From: Sapria himalayana | Lineage: Eukaryota > Streptophyta > Magnoliopsida > Malpighiales > Rafflesiaceae | DNA length: 64,000 nucleotides | Assembly: GCA_029783825.1 (NCBI GenBank) | Contig: JAREIK010003089.1 | Coordinates: 138,967-202,966, forward strand | Reading direction: 5' to 3' | Shown: positions 40,801-54,754 of the stretch, piece by piece | Position numbering within the stretch: the first letter of the stretch is position 1 | Layout: every line of letters begins with the position of its first letter | Translations under genes and position numbers: made by a program | The notes under the pieces: generated by a model | The model's input: the letters and a program-made list of their open reading frames with translations, nothing else | Told to the model about the DNA's origin: nothing | Database searches by the model: none

Positions 40801-43800
40801 TAGTAATAAATTTTACTTGGATTTTGAATATTTTTAGGTTTTGCAATTATATTTTAATCTCTATCTTCATATTAATAATAGCATATTAATTTATTTTTTG
40901 ATAATTGATATCATATCTATCAATAAAATAGTTTATATTTAGTTTATATTATATATAATTATAATGATTATTATTACTATATATTGTATTCACATTTTTA
41001 AAAAATTATAAAATTACCATATTTTCAAAGGTTATAACCTTTGAAAATGTGATAAAATATCAAAAATAATTTTTTAGTTATTTTATTGTTTAAATAAAAA
41101 GTATAAACCACTAAATGCCGAAAAACATAAATCACTAAAGTCATAAACGAAAAAACCTTTAAATACTTAAAATATTAAACTGTTATATATTAATAATAAT
41201 TCATAAATATCATTTTAATTTTTATTTTAATAATTTATCAATTTATTTTTATAGAAATAACAATTACAAATTAAATTATTAGTGAGACAGATCAAATTTA
41301 AATTAGACTGGTATACCCAAAATAATAAAGAATAAATCTCAATATTATTTTTTTAATTATAATTTTAAATATTCATTTTAATTATTTATTTGTTTATTTT
41401 TATATAAATATTAAATTAAAAAATAAATTATGAGTTAGACAAATATAATTTATATAAATTAATTTTTATGAAAGAATATGGATGAACTTTTTAAAAAAAA
41501 AATTTCAAAATAACAAATTATTATATAGTAATATATTTTGATTTCTTCTGAATCATTTTAGGTTTTTATTATATTTTAATTGATATTTATCTTATTAATA
41601 ATAGATTATTAATTTATTTTTTGATAATATTTAGAATATTTATCAAAAATATTATTTATATTGAATATATATGATATAAAAATATAATGATTATAATAAC
41701 TAAATAATGAATTCACATTTGAAAAAATTTATAAATTATTATATTGTCAAATGTTATAACCTTTGAAAATATCAAAAAATAAAAAAATAAATATATTGTT
41801 ATTTTAATTTTTAAATAAACCTTATAAACAACTAAATGCTTACACTTTAAATTCAGTAAACTCCTAAGGCCCGTAATGCCTAATTACATAAACCATTAAA
41901 CTGCAATATACTACTTAATAATTAAAAAATATAATTTTTATTTCAGTTTATTATTATTTTAAAAAATTCATTTTAATTATTTATAAGTTTATTTTATGGA
42001 AATATTTATTACAAAATAAATAGTAAGTGCGACAATATAAATTAAATAATTTATTTTTAAGAAAAAAAATATACGCTTATAAAAGAAGTAAAATTTTAAA
42101 AATTAAAAATTATTATCCTGTAATATATTTTACTTTAATTTTGAATCAATTTGGGTTTGTAAATATTTGTTAATTAATATCTATCTTATTATTAATAGTT
42201 TATTAATTTAATTTTTGATTATTTTTATAATATCTATCAATAAAATTGTTATATTGAATTTATATGATATATAATTATTAAAATTATTATAACTAAATAT
42301 TGTATTCACATTTCAAAAAATTTTAATATTATTATATTTTCAAAGGTTATAACGTATGAAATCACAAAAAAATTACAAATTTTTTTTGTTATTTTATTAG
42401 TTAAATAAAACCTATAAACCACTAAATGCCTAAAAACATAAATCCCTAAACTCCTAAACAACAAAACGTCTAAATACTTAAACTATTAAACTAGTATACA
42501 TTAATAATAAATCAAAAATCTCATTTTAATTTTTATTAAGTGTAATTTTAAATTTTATTTTAATTATTTATCAGTTTATTTTTATAGAATTATTAATTAC
42601 AATATAAATTATTAGTGAGAAAGATCTATTATAAATAATTTATTTTTTATCAAAAAAACTATATGTGCTTATAAAAAGATACAACATTTTAAAAACAAAA
42701 ATTTATTAATTTGTAATATATTTTATTTAATTTTAATCATTTAGTTTATGCAATTATATTTAATTATATCATTATTATTAATAATAGTTTATTAATTTTT
42801 ATTGATCATTATTATATATTATTAATACAATTATTCATATTGAGTTTACATTATATATTATTATTAAGAATAGTATAACTATATATTATATTAACATTTA
42901 AAAAAAAATTAAAAATTATTAATTTTTCAAAGGTTATAACCTTCAAAAATTTTAAAAAATCAAAAATTTAATTTTTATTTTTCATTCTTTAAATAAAAAC
43001 TATAAATCACTAAAGTCCTAACACTTAAATCACTAAACCCCCAAACACCTAAATACTTAAACATTAAACTAGTATATTTGAATAATAAATAATATATATC
43101 AATTTATTTGTATTCATTATAATTTTAAATTTCATTTTAATTATTTATTAATTTATTTTTAAAGAACTTTAAATTAAAAATAAATTATGTGGAAGACAAA
43201 TATATTTAAATAATTTACTTTTAATAACAAAAAATAAAAACTTATAAAAGAAGCAAATATCAAAAAAATTATTATCTAGTATTATATTTTACTTTGATTT
43301 TGAATAAATTTATGTTTTTCAAATATATTTTAAAAAATATCTTATCTTATTAATAATAGTTTATTAATTTATTTTTTAGTATTAATATAATATCTATCAA
43401 TATAATTGTTTATAATGAATTAACATGATATATATTTATTAAGATTATCATAAATAAATAAAGTATTCACTTATAAAAAAAATTTAAAATTTGTTATATT
43501 TTCAAAGGTTTTAACCTTCAAAAATCAGAAAAAATAACAAAAATAAATTTTTTGATATATCATTGTTTAAATAAAACTTATAAACCATCAAATGCCTAAA
43601 CACATAAATCACTAAACTCATAACCCTGAAGCACTGAAATACCTAAACCTTTAAACTCGTAACCTTAAATATAATTTAAATAATTTATAGAAATATTAAT
43701 TACAAAATAAATTATGAGTGACAGATATAATTTAAATAATATATTTTTCATCAAAAAAAAATATATAGCTTATAAAATGATGCAAAAATTAAAAAAAATG

Positions 43801-46617
43801 ATTATTTAGTAATAATATTACTTGGATTTTGAATCATTTAGGTTTTTTAATTATATTTTATTTTATATATATCATATTAATAATAGTTTCTTAATTTATT
43901 TTTTGATAATTGATATAATATTTATCAATAAAATTATTTATATTTATTTTATATTATATATAGTTATAATAATTATTATTACTAATATTGTATTCACATT
44001 TTTAAAAAATTTTAAAATTATTATATTTTCAAATGTTATGACATTTAAAAATTTGAAAATATATCAAAAATAAATTTTTTGTTATTTCATTGTTTAGATA
44101 AAAGCTATAAACCATTAAATGCCTAAATACTTAAATGAATAACTTCTAATCTCGAAAACTCTAAATAGATAAATTTTTTAAATAGGTATATCCTAAATAA
44201 TAAATAATAAATCTCATTTTTATTTTTTTTCATTATAATTTTAAATATTCATTTTAATTATTTATTTGTTTATTTTTATATAAATATTAATTACAAAATA
44301 AATTATAAGTTAAACAAATATAACTTATATAAATTATTTTCAACATAAAAATATAGATAAACTTATTAAAAGAAGAAAAAAATTAAAAACAACAAATTAT
44401 TATATAGTAATATATTTTACTTTGTTTCTCAATCATTTTATTTTTTGTAATTATATTTTAATTGATATATACCTTATTAATAATAGATTATTAATTTATT
44501 TTTTGATCATTATTAGAATATTTATCAATAAAAATATTTATATGATATATTGATTTAATTATTATTATAACTAAATATTCTATTCACTTTTGAAAAAAAT
44601 TTTAAAATTATTATATTTTAAAAGATTATAACCTTTATACATGTGAAAAAACATAAAAAATATATATTTTTTATTATTTCATTGTTTAAATAAAACCTAT
44701 AAATCACAAATGCCTAAACACTTAAATCATTAAACTACAAAATCAATATACCCCTATATAGATAATTCTTTAAACGGGTATACCCTAAATAATAATTAAT
44801 AAATCTCATTTTATTGTTTTCATTATAATTTAAAAAATTCATTTTGATTGTTAAGTTTTTTATTATATTAATTATAAAATAAATTATTATTTAAAAATAT
44901 AATTATAAAAATTATTTTTCATCACAAAATAGATAAGCTTATAAACAGAATAAAAATTTTAAAACAAATAATTATATTAAGTAATATATTTTGCTTTGCT
45001 TTTGAATCATTTTAGGTTTTGATATTATATTTTAAGTAATATCAATCTTATTCATAATAGATATATTATTTATTTTTTGATAATTATTTAGAATATCTAT
45101 CAATAAAATTTTTATATTGAATTAATATGATATATAATTATTAAGATTATTATAAATAAATATTTATTCACTTTTGAAAAAAATTTAAAAATTATAATAT
45201 TTCAAGGTTATAACCTTTCAAAATATCAAAAAATAATAAAAATAATTTTTTTTATTTTTTTTCTTAAATAAAACCTATAAAAAACTAAATGCATACAAAG
45301 TTAAATTAGTAAACTTCTAAATCCTGTAATGCCTAAATACATAAACCATTAAACTGCTATATACTACTTAATAATTAATAAATCCAATTTTTATTTCTAT
45401 TTATTATAATTTTAAATATTCATTTTAATTATTTATTAGTTTATTTTTATAGAAATATTTATTACAAAATAAATATGAGTGCGACAAAGATAATTTATTT
45501 AATTTTTTTTTAATAAAACAAAATGTACGCTTATAAAAGAAGTAGAAATTTAAAAATTTAAAATTATTATATAGTAATATTTTACTTTAATTTTGGAATC
45601 AATTTGAGTTTTGTAAATATTTTATAATTAATATCTATCTTTTTATTAATAGTTTATTAATTTAATTTTTAATCATTATTATATTATCTATCATAAAAAT
45701 GTTTATAATGAATTTATATGATATATAATTATTTATATTATTAAAACTAAATATTGTATTCACATTTCAAAAAATTGTGAATATTATTATATTTTCAAGG
45801 TTATAACCTATGAAAATGATAACAAATTATATAAAATTTTTTTGTTATTTTATTTTTTTATATAAAACCTATAAACCACTAAAAGCCTAAAAACATAAAT
45901 CACTAAACTCCTAACGACAAAACCTCTAAATACTTAAACTATTAAACTGGTAAACATTAATAATAAATCTTAAATCTCATTTTAATTTTTATCTGTATAA
46001 TTTTAAATTTTATTTTAATTATTTATCAGTTTATTTTTATAGAAATATTTATTACAAACTAAATTATTAGTGAAACGGATCTAATTTAAATTAAACCGGC
46101 ATCCCTAAATATAAATAATAAATAATAAATCTCATTTTTTTTCATTATAATTTTAAATATTCATATTAATTATTTATTTGTTTATTTATATATAAATATT
46201 AATTACAAAATAAATTATGAGTTAGACAAATATAATTTATATAAATTATTTTCATTAAAAAAATATAGATAAACTTATTAAAAAAATTCAAAAACAAAAA
46301 ATTATTATATAGTAATATATTTTTCTTTGCTTCTGAATCATTTAAGTTTGTAATTATATTTTAATTAATATCTATCTTATTATTAATGGATTAGTAATTT
46401 ATTTTTTGATAATTATTAGAATATTTATCAATAAAATTGTTTATATTGAATTTTTATAATATATAAATATAATGATTAGTATAACTAAATATTGTATTCA
46501 CGTTTGAAAAAAATTTAAAAATTAATATATTTTCAAAGGTTATAACCTTTGAAATATCAAAAAATAATAAAAATAATTTTTTTGTTATTTTATTTTTTAA
46601 ATAAAACCTATAAACCA

Positions 46618-46625
46618 CTCAATGC
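46618..46625. repeat. Left target-site duplication of hAT copy 2 (decayed)
   Basis: CTCAATGC, against CTAAATTC on the right (50314-50321); two of eight positions differ. Both are one change from the CTAAATGC pair of copy 1, so this is the same insertion site after duplication and mutation. Confidence 0.85.
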
Positions 46626-49600
46626 TAGGGGTGCTCATGGGACGGGACGAGATGTGGATTAAAATCTCCAGTCCCTTCCCACAGTTCAGAGATTTTTTTT
46701 TGAAGATCCAGACCCATCCCATAGGTTGAAATATTGGGATGAGACGGGATGGAGATCAGGGATTTTGGGTATGATAAAATGGTTACGGGACGGAATGGAG
46801 TTTGGACATTTTTTTCAATTTAGTTTCTTCAAACCGGGCAAGTTAGTTCATGTCGAAACCTTTGTTCTACTATTTATCATTCCTTAGTTATGTATCTTTC
46901 AAACTCAAATTGGGCCAATTTTGTTTTGTCAATTGGCTGAATACCGCAAAAGAGATTCATTACCTTGTCAAAAGCTTTGATGTGCAGAAAAGGATATAAA
47001 TGTTAAATAGAACGGGACCGAGTTGTGTGCTTAATTTGGTTCTTTGTTTTTTCACAAGTTGGCTTTGTTCAGCCGAGTGAAATTAACCATGATAGTAATA
47101 CTACATTTTTTAAACAATTACTTAAAATATTAAGGAATAGCTAAAAATGACCACAAACATTGGTAGTATCAATTACTACTTAAGTAATTGCTAAAAATAG
47201 GCAGCTTAATATAACAAAAAAAATACAACTAATAAAAACCATGATAATAATCATTTCAAATGTCCGTCACGGAACAACAACTAAAATTCAAACCCAATTA
47301 ATTATCTCTTCTACAACTCCTCCCTTTTATTCCTCTACTTTAGAAGGACAACCAAAGATGAAAAAGTGTTAATCATGTAGACATAAATTTCTAAGATGAA
47401 AGAGTAATAAAAAAACAAAATATTACATTATAAATTTAATACACCCATTCGAAATTTAGTTGGCCAACTATAGTTGGAACAATATCTGGATCTTGTGACC
47501 ACTCTGAAAATTGTAATTGAACCATATTTTTATTAAATTGAATGAATAAATAAGTTAAATTGAAATTAAAATTTACAAGATTTGTATACTAACCTGATTC
47601 ATTATCATCAGGTATTGAACTAATTCTTCAATTTCAATAGGTTTTCTTTAGCTTCTCAACAAATCTTGTAGACATATGAGAACTTCAGCTGTAATATGTG
47701 TTAAAGAACTCCTAAATTTATCTAAAGTTCTCCCCCTAGTGCTAAATGTAGATTCGTAGGCCACACTAGATGATTGGATAGCAAATACATCCCTTGCTAC
47801 ATTTTACAAAGAAGGATACCTATCCTCATTTACCTTCCACTAGTTTAGAATATCAAAATCAATTCTATTTTTTCAAGTTTGTCCTCCAAGTACCTATCCA
47901 ACACTTCCAAAGCTGCAACTTCTTGTTCTTTCTCCAATTCAACAAAAAAATCATCAACATAAGTATCACTACCATCAAAGAAATCATCATTTTTCTTCAA
48001 CACAGTAGAACAGAAATCATCTTCTTTTTATTCATCTTGATTTAAATCTTTATAATCATCCATCAACTTATTTAAAGCATTTATAACCTTTTTCAACAAA
48101 TTTTTAGCCAATTCCTCTCCATAATGCTATGTGTATATACCCTTGAAATATTTGAGCTTATATCTATGATCCAACACTACTCCTATAAAAAGCATAATAT
48201 TTGTTAACTGAAGAGAACCCCAATATTTGTTGAATTTTTGCCTCATTTTCATACTGATTTCAGACACCATTGTATATCTACTATTTTCACAAAGCTGAAT
48301 TTTTTTTTTCAAAATTCAAATAATCGGAGGAAAATAAACACTAGAGCTAGAATATTATGAGCCAGAAAATTTACAAGTTACCTCATAAAAAGTTTTTAAG
48401 AAATGAGCCAAAATTTTGGCATATGTTCAGTCTCTCTCAGTTGGAACGTTTGAACCAAATTCCGTCAAAAAACTTTTGTCTTTGTCCTCCAACTTATCAA
48501 ATTCTTTTTGATATTTTATATCAGTTTCTAGCATCAAATAAGTTGAATTCCATATTATAGGACAATCTAATTGCAATGAAGATCTATATGTCAAGTTTGC
48601 TTATTCAACACAACTTAAACATATCTAATCTTTTAGGAGTGCTCCTCACATATTTCACCACACCTCTAATTTTTGAATAGCACCCTCAACTACTGCAATG
48701 CCATCTCTGAAAATTAAGTTTAAGATATAAGCACAACATCTGAGATAAAAATGCTCGCCTCTCAAAGGTACAACACTTTTCTTCACAAGCTTTTTTTCAA
48801 TTGTTCAACTGCAACATCATTATTTGATGTATTGTCAACAGTAATTCAGATCAACTTTCTCAAACCCCATTCATTCATGGAAAACTCAATAGCATTTCTA
48901 ATATTAACTCCAGAATGACTTTTAATTACACAAATGTTCAAAAGCCTTTTATGCATATTTCATTGAGAATCAATTAAATGAACAGTCAAACATATATAAG
49001 ATAAATTTTGAATGCTAGTCCAAGTGTTGGTAGTCAATGAAACTCTACAACAATGAGATGATATGCTATCAAATAATTTCTTCTTTTCCTTCACAAACAA
49101 AGAAAAACAATCCCTCAATATAGAGTACCTATAAGAATTTTAAATTGAGGCACACTAACTTCAAAAAACTCCTTGAACTCATCCCTCTCAACAAAACAAA
49201 AAGGACAATTAATCTTTTATGATCATTTTCACCAAAGTCCTCCCTAACTAGTTGTTGATCAAATTGCCAACAAGTTAATTTGTTATCCTCTGACCTAGTA
49301 CCTTTAGTGAAACTCAACAAAGATTGTGACTTGTCTTTACCTTTGTGAGCTTCTATTAATTATTTTTTTGTGTGGAAATTTCCTTCAAGTCTCTCTCAAG
49401 TATTTCTATAAACCCGAAGTACCTTGATCACTTTTTGCCAAGTATTCTTTTCTACACCATATACAAGCTGCCCTACCAGTTTTAATTCCCTCTGAATCAA
49501 CTAATATCTCATAAGTTTTCCAAACAGCAGACTTATACTTTTTATGCACTTGAGGTTCAGATCTACATTGACTTTCTTTTATAATTGGAATTGAAGAACC

Positions 49601-50313
49601 TGACTGTAAAAATAGGAGCAGTTCGTGAAAGGATGATGATTAGATTTACCTATACTTTGATCATTTAAGATGTGATCATCTTCAATTTATTGTATTTTTC
49701 ATTTACCGCTGGATTGTGCCATCTACATTGCCATTAATTAAAATGATATGTTAAGCATATATACATATAAATATTTCAAACAAGCAAGCTCTACAAAACT
49801 GACTATAACACATTCAACCCACTCATTCGGCCCAACCATAACTCCACAACCAATACTCCACAAACTGACTGAGACATTTAATATTAATAATTAATCACTC
49901 AATTCTCATCAGAAAAACAAAACAAAAGGCCGGTGGCATCTGAGAAATGGTGGAGACAAGCAGAAGTGCGACGGACAAGGGCTGGACCTAATTGAGCACG
50001 GCTGGAACGGCGTGAGGTGGCCTGAAACTCATAGGAACAGCAATAGGTGGGTTGGAATTGGATGGGCAGTAGTGGAATTTGTGGCATCTTCATGTTATAT
50101 ATATATATTCTACTGGTTCTAGTATCGATTTTTTAGGACATGACGATTCTCGGGATGGATATTGCTTAAGATCCGGAACCATCCAAAAATAAAAAATACG
50201 TGACAGAACGGGATGGGAAAAGTCAAAGTCAACGGATTTTACTCAGTCCCGATTCTTTCAGGACAAGAGTTCGGGTCGGGTCGCGAATCTCCTGAGTCTC
50301 GTAAGCAGCCATA
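46626..50313 (-). mobile_element. hAT transposon, copy 2 (complete ends, dead transposase)
   Basis: 3,688 bp, collinear with copy 1 at roughly 90% by eye. Left end TAGGGGTGCTCATGGGAC is identical to copy 1; the right end read inward is TATGGCTGCTTACGAGAC, more decayed. It lacks the insertion of about 100 bp of copy 1. Satellite flanks match those of copy 1 on the left for about 3 kb and on the right for at least a few hundred bases, so it arose by duplication of the locus and not by a second transposition. Confidence 0.95.
47589..49722 (-). pseudogene. hAT transposase pseudogene (BED-type, RICESLEEPER-like), copy 2
   Basis: Start ATG at 49720-49722 (MAQSSGK), then an early stop. The BED finger is better preserved than in copy 1 (VWKTYEILVDSE, AACIWCRKEYLAKSDQ, GTSGL), but a stop replaces the following Lys and the His ligand is again Tyr. 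Then come TTNTWTS at 49014-49040, where the expected catalytic Asp is Asn (49026-49028); VDNTSNND near 48820-48840; a LDHRYK version of LDPRYK near 48165; and the dimerisation region with VAYESTFS, keeping Glu at 47753-47755, and GRTLDKFRSSL without the stop seen in copy 1. The LN-stop-WK stop is shared with copy 1. Ends TAG at 47589-47591. Several frame changes. Confidence 0.92.
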
Positions 50314-53300
50314 CTAAATTCATATAAAGTTAAATCAATAAACTCCTAAATCCCGTAATGCCTAAATACATAAACCATTAAACCGCTAAATACTACTTAA
50401 TAATTAATAAATCTAATTTTTATTGCTTTTTTTTATATTTTTAATATTCATTTTAATTATTTATTAGTATATTTATTTAGAAATATTTATTACATAATAA
50501 ATTATGAGTAGGACAAATATAATTTAAATAATATATTATTTATCTAATAAAAATATATGCTTATAAAAGAAGCATAAATATAAAAATTAAAAATTATTAT
50601 CGAGTAATATAAGTTACTTTAATTTTGAATCAATTTGGCTTTTGTAAATATTTTTTAATTAATATCTATCTTATATTAATAGTTTATAAATTTAATTTTT
50701 GATCATTATTATGATATCTATCAATAAAATTATTTATATTAAATTTATATGATATATAATTATTAATATTATTATAACAAAATATTGAATTAAAATTTCA
50801 AAAAATTTTCAATTTTATTATATTTTCAAATGTTATAACTTATGAAAATGATAAAAAATTATAGAAATTTTTTTTGTTATTTTATTTTTTTAAATAAAAC
50901 ATATAAACCACTAAAAGACTAAAAACATAAATCACTAAACTCCTAACGACAATTCCATCTAAATACTTAAATCATTAAACTGGTATACATTAATAATAAA
51001 TCATAAATCTCATTTTAATTTTTATTCAGTATAATTTTAAATTTTTATTTTAATTATTTATCAATTTATTTTATAGAAATATTAATTACAAAATAAATTA
51101 TTAGTGAGACAGATCTAATTTAAAGTAAACCAGTATCCCTAAATAATAAATAATAAATGTCATTTTTTTCATTATAATTTTAAATATTCATTTTAATTAT
51201 TTATTTGTTTATTTATATACAAATATTAATTACAAAATAAATTATTAGTTAGACAAATATAATTTATATAAATTATTTTACATCATAAAAATTGTTGATA
51301 AACTTTTTAAAAGAAAAAAAAATTTCAAAACAAAAAATTATTATATAGTAATATATTTTGCGTTTTTTCTAAATTATTTTAGGTTTTTTAATTATATTTT
51401 AATTGATGTCTATCTTATTAATAATAGATTATTAATTTATTTTTTGATCATTATTATAATATTTATCATTAAAATTATTTGTATTGAATTTATTTGATAT
51501 ATAAATATAATAATTATTATAACAAAATATTGTATTCATATTTAAAAAAATTAAAAAATTATTAATTTTTTCAAAGGTTATAACCTTTGAAAATATGAAA
51601 AAAATAAAAATAAATTTTTATTAATTTATTTTTTTAATAAAACCTATAAACCAATAAATTCATACAAAGTTAAATCAGTAAAGTCCTAAACTTTATAATG
51701 CCTAAATACATAAACCATTAAACCGCTATATACTACGTAATAATTAATAAATCTAATTCTTATTTGAATTATTATATTTTTAAATATTCATTTTAATTAT
51801 TTTTTAGTTTATTTTTTATAGAAATATTTAGTAGAAAATAAATATAAGAGCGGCATATATATTTTAATTTATTTATTTTAAATCAAAAAAATATATGCTT
51901 ATAAAAGAAGTAAAAATTTTAAAATTAAAAATTATTAACCAGTAATATATTTTACTTTAATTTTGAATCAATTTGGGTTTTGTAAATATTTTTTAATTAA
52001 TATCAATCTTTTTATTAATAGTTTATTAACTTAAATTTGATCATTATTATATTATTTATCAATAAAATTATTTATATTGAATTAATATGATATATAATTA
52101 TTAATATTATTATAATTAAATATTGTTTTCACATTTCAAAAAATTTTAAATATTATTATATTTTCAAAGGTTATAATCTATGAAAATGATTAAAAAGTAC
52201 AATTGTTTTTTTTTATTTTATTGTTTAAATAAAACCTATAAACCACTAAATGTCTAAAAACATAAATTGCTAAACTCCTTAACGATAAAACCTTTAAATA
52301 CTTAAATTATTAAACAGGTGTACATTAATAAAAAATCCTAAATCTCAATTTAATTTTTATTTAGTATAATTTTAAATTTTTATTTTAATTATTTATCAGT
52401 TTATTTTTATAGAAATATTAATTACATAATAAATTATTAGTGAGACAGATCTAAATTAAATAATTTATTTTTCAACAATAAAAATATATATCCTTATAAA
52501 AAGAGGCAAAATTTTAAAATTAAAAATTTATTATTTAGTAAGATATTTTATTTTTATTTTGACTCATTTAGATTTTGCAATTATATTTTAATTTATATCA
52601 TTCTTATTAATAATTGTTTATTAATTTTTTATTGATCATTATTATAATATCTATTAATAAAATTATTTATATTGATTTTACATTATATATAATTATTAAG
52701 ATTATTATTACTGAATATTATATTCACATTTAAAAAAATTAAAAATTATTATAATTTCAATGGTTATATCCTTCAAAAATTTAAAAAAATCAAAAAAAAT
52801 CAAAAAATTAATTTTTTTTTCATTCTTTAAATAAAAACTATAAATCACTAAAGGCCTAAACACTTCAATCACTAAACCCCAAAACACATAAATACTTAAA
52901 CCATTAAACTAGTATATCCTGAATAATAAATAATAAATCTCTATTTTATTTGTATTCATTATTTTTTTTAAATATTCATTTTAATTATTTATTACTTTAT
53001 TTTTATAAGATTATAAATTAAAATTAAATTATGAGGAAGACAAATATAATTTAAATAATTTACTTTTAATAACAAAAAATATAAACTTATAAAAAGAAGC
53101 AAAACATAAAAGAAAGTATTATTTTTTAATATATTTTACTTTGATTTTGAATAAATTTATGTTTTGCAAATATATTTAAAATAATAACTATCTTATTAAT
53201 AATAGTTTATTAATTTATTTTTTAATCATTAATATAATATATTTTAATATAATTGTTTATATTGAATTTACATGATATATAATTATTAAGATTATCATAA

Positions 53301-54718
53301 CTAGATATAGTATTCACATATAACAAAAATTTAAAAATTGTTATATTTTCAAAGTTTATAACCTTCAAAAATGAGAAAAAATAACAAAAATAAATATTTT
53401 CTTATATCATTATTTAAATAAGACTTATAAACCATTAAATGCCTAAATAAATAAATATTTAAACTCCTAAACCCCGAAAACCCTAAATACTTAAACCTTT
53501 AAACTCGTAAACCTTAAATATAATTTATATAATTTATAGAAATATAAATTACAAAATAAATTATGAGTGATACAAATATAATTTAAATAATTTATTTTTC
53601 ATCAAAAAAACATATAAGGTTATAAAATGATGCAAAAACTAAAAAAAAAAATTTTATTTAGTAATAAATTTTACTTTGATTTTGAATAATTTTAGGGTTT
53701 TTAATTATATTTTAATTTATATCTATTATATTAATAATAGTTTATTAATTTGTTTTTTGATAATTGATATAACATCTACCAATAAAATTGTTTATATTTA
53801 GTTTATATTATATATAGTTATAATATTTATTATTACTAAATATTGTATTCACATTTTTAAAAAATTTTAAAATTATTATATTTTGGAATGTTATAACCTT
53901 TGAAAATTTGAAAAAATATGAAAAATAATTTTTTGTTATTTAATTGTTTGAATAAAACCTATAAACCATTAAATGCCTAAATACTCAAATCAATAACTTC
54001 TAAATCTCGAAAACCCTAAATAGATAAATTTTTTAAAAATATATATCCTAAATAATAAATAATAAATCTCATTTTTATTTTTTTCATTATAATTTTAAAT
54101 ATTCATTTTAATTATTACTTGTTTATTTTTATATAAATATTAATTACAAAATAAATTATAAGTTATACAAATCTAATCTATATAAATTATTTTTCAACAA
54201 AAAAATATAGATAAACTTAATAAAAGAAAAAAAATTAAAAACAAAAAAATATTTAATAGTAATATATTTTGCTTTGATTCTGAATCATTTTAGGTTTTGT
54301 AATTATATTTTAATTGATATCTAACTTATTAATAATAGATTATTAATTTATTTTTTCATTATTATTAGAATATTTATCAATAAAAATGTTTATATTGAAT
54401 TTATAAAATATATAAATTTAATAATTTTTATAACTAAATATTGTATTCACTTTTGAAAAAGGTTTTAAAATTTTTATATTTTCAAAGTTTATAACCTTTG
54501 AACATATGAAAAAATAAAAAAATATTTATTTTTGTTATTTAATAGTTTAAATAAACCTATAAATCACTAAATGCCTAAACACTTAAATCACTAAACTACA
54601 AAGTCCCGATACCCCTATATAAATAATCCTTAAAACCGGTTTACCATAAATACTAATTAATAAATCTAAAATTTATTTGTTTTCATTATAATTTAAAAAA
54701 TTCATTTTGATTGTTAAG

Positions 54719-54720
<2 letters not shown>

Positions 54721-54750
<30 letters not shown>
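54721..54750. repeat. (AT)15 microsatellite
   Basis: Pure AT dinucleotide run of 30 bp inside a monomer, where other copies have only 'tttttatatatg'. Slippage expansion of a short TATATA seed. Confidence 0.95.

Positions 54751-54754
<4 letters not shown>

Larger units (their letters stand above)
31334..46625 (-). repeat. Satellite array B3
   Basis: 15.3 kb of uninterrupted B-orientation monomers between the two hAT copies. Perfect or near-perfect palindromes occur at 31843-31874, 38115-38140, 39313-39340, 41024-41053 and elsewhere. Variants with matched changes on both arms are at 34758-34779 and 36337-36356. X junctions lie at about 41290 and 46075. Y junctions lie at about 33780, 35960, 40650 and 43655. 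The 37.0-39.5 kb stretch repeats the variant order of 2.2-5.1 kb. Open frames of 60-90 codons here (for example 36851-37039, 40335-40595, 43822-44073) consist of I, N, Y, F and K and are satellite readings, not genes. Confidence 0.92.
43500..54540. repeat. Higher-order block, copy 2 (paired with 24385-34800)
   Basis: Same series of monomer variants as copy 1, with the hAT at the same position, about 19.1 kb downstream. It retains roughly 0.75 kb more satellite right of the hAT (X junction at 51115 and an extra 'aagttaaatcagtaaa' monomer at 51670). The pair shows that duplication units in this array are far longer than one monomer. Confidence 0.75.

Noticed and set aside
27544..50313. Active, autonomous hAT transposons
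   Set aside because: Both transposase frames carry several stops and frameshifts, each lacks an expected catalytic residue, and copy 2 has a decayed right end.
27544..50313. Two independent hAT insertions at a preferred target
   Set aside because: Not only the 8-bp target but kilobases of flanking satellite variants match in order, and the copies share the same older lesions. One insertion followed by array duplication is simpler.
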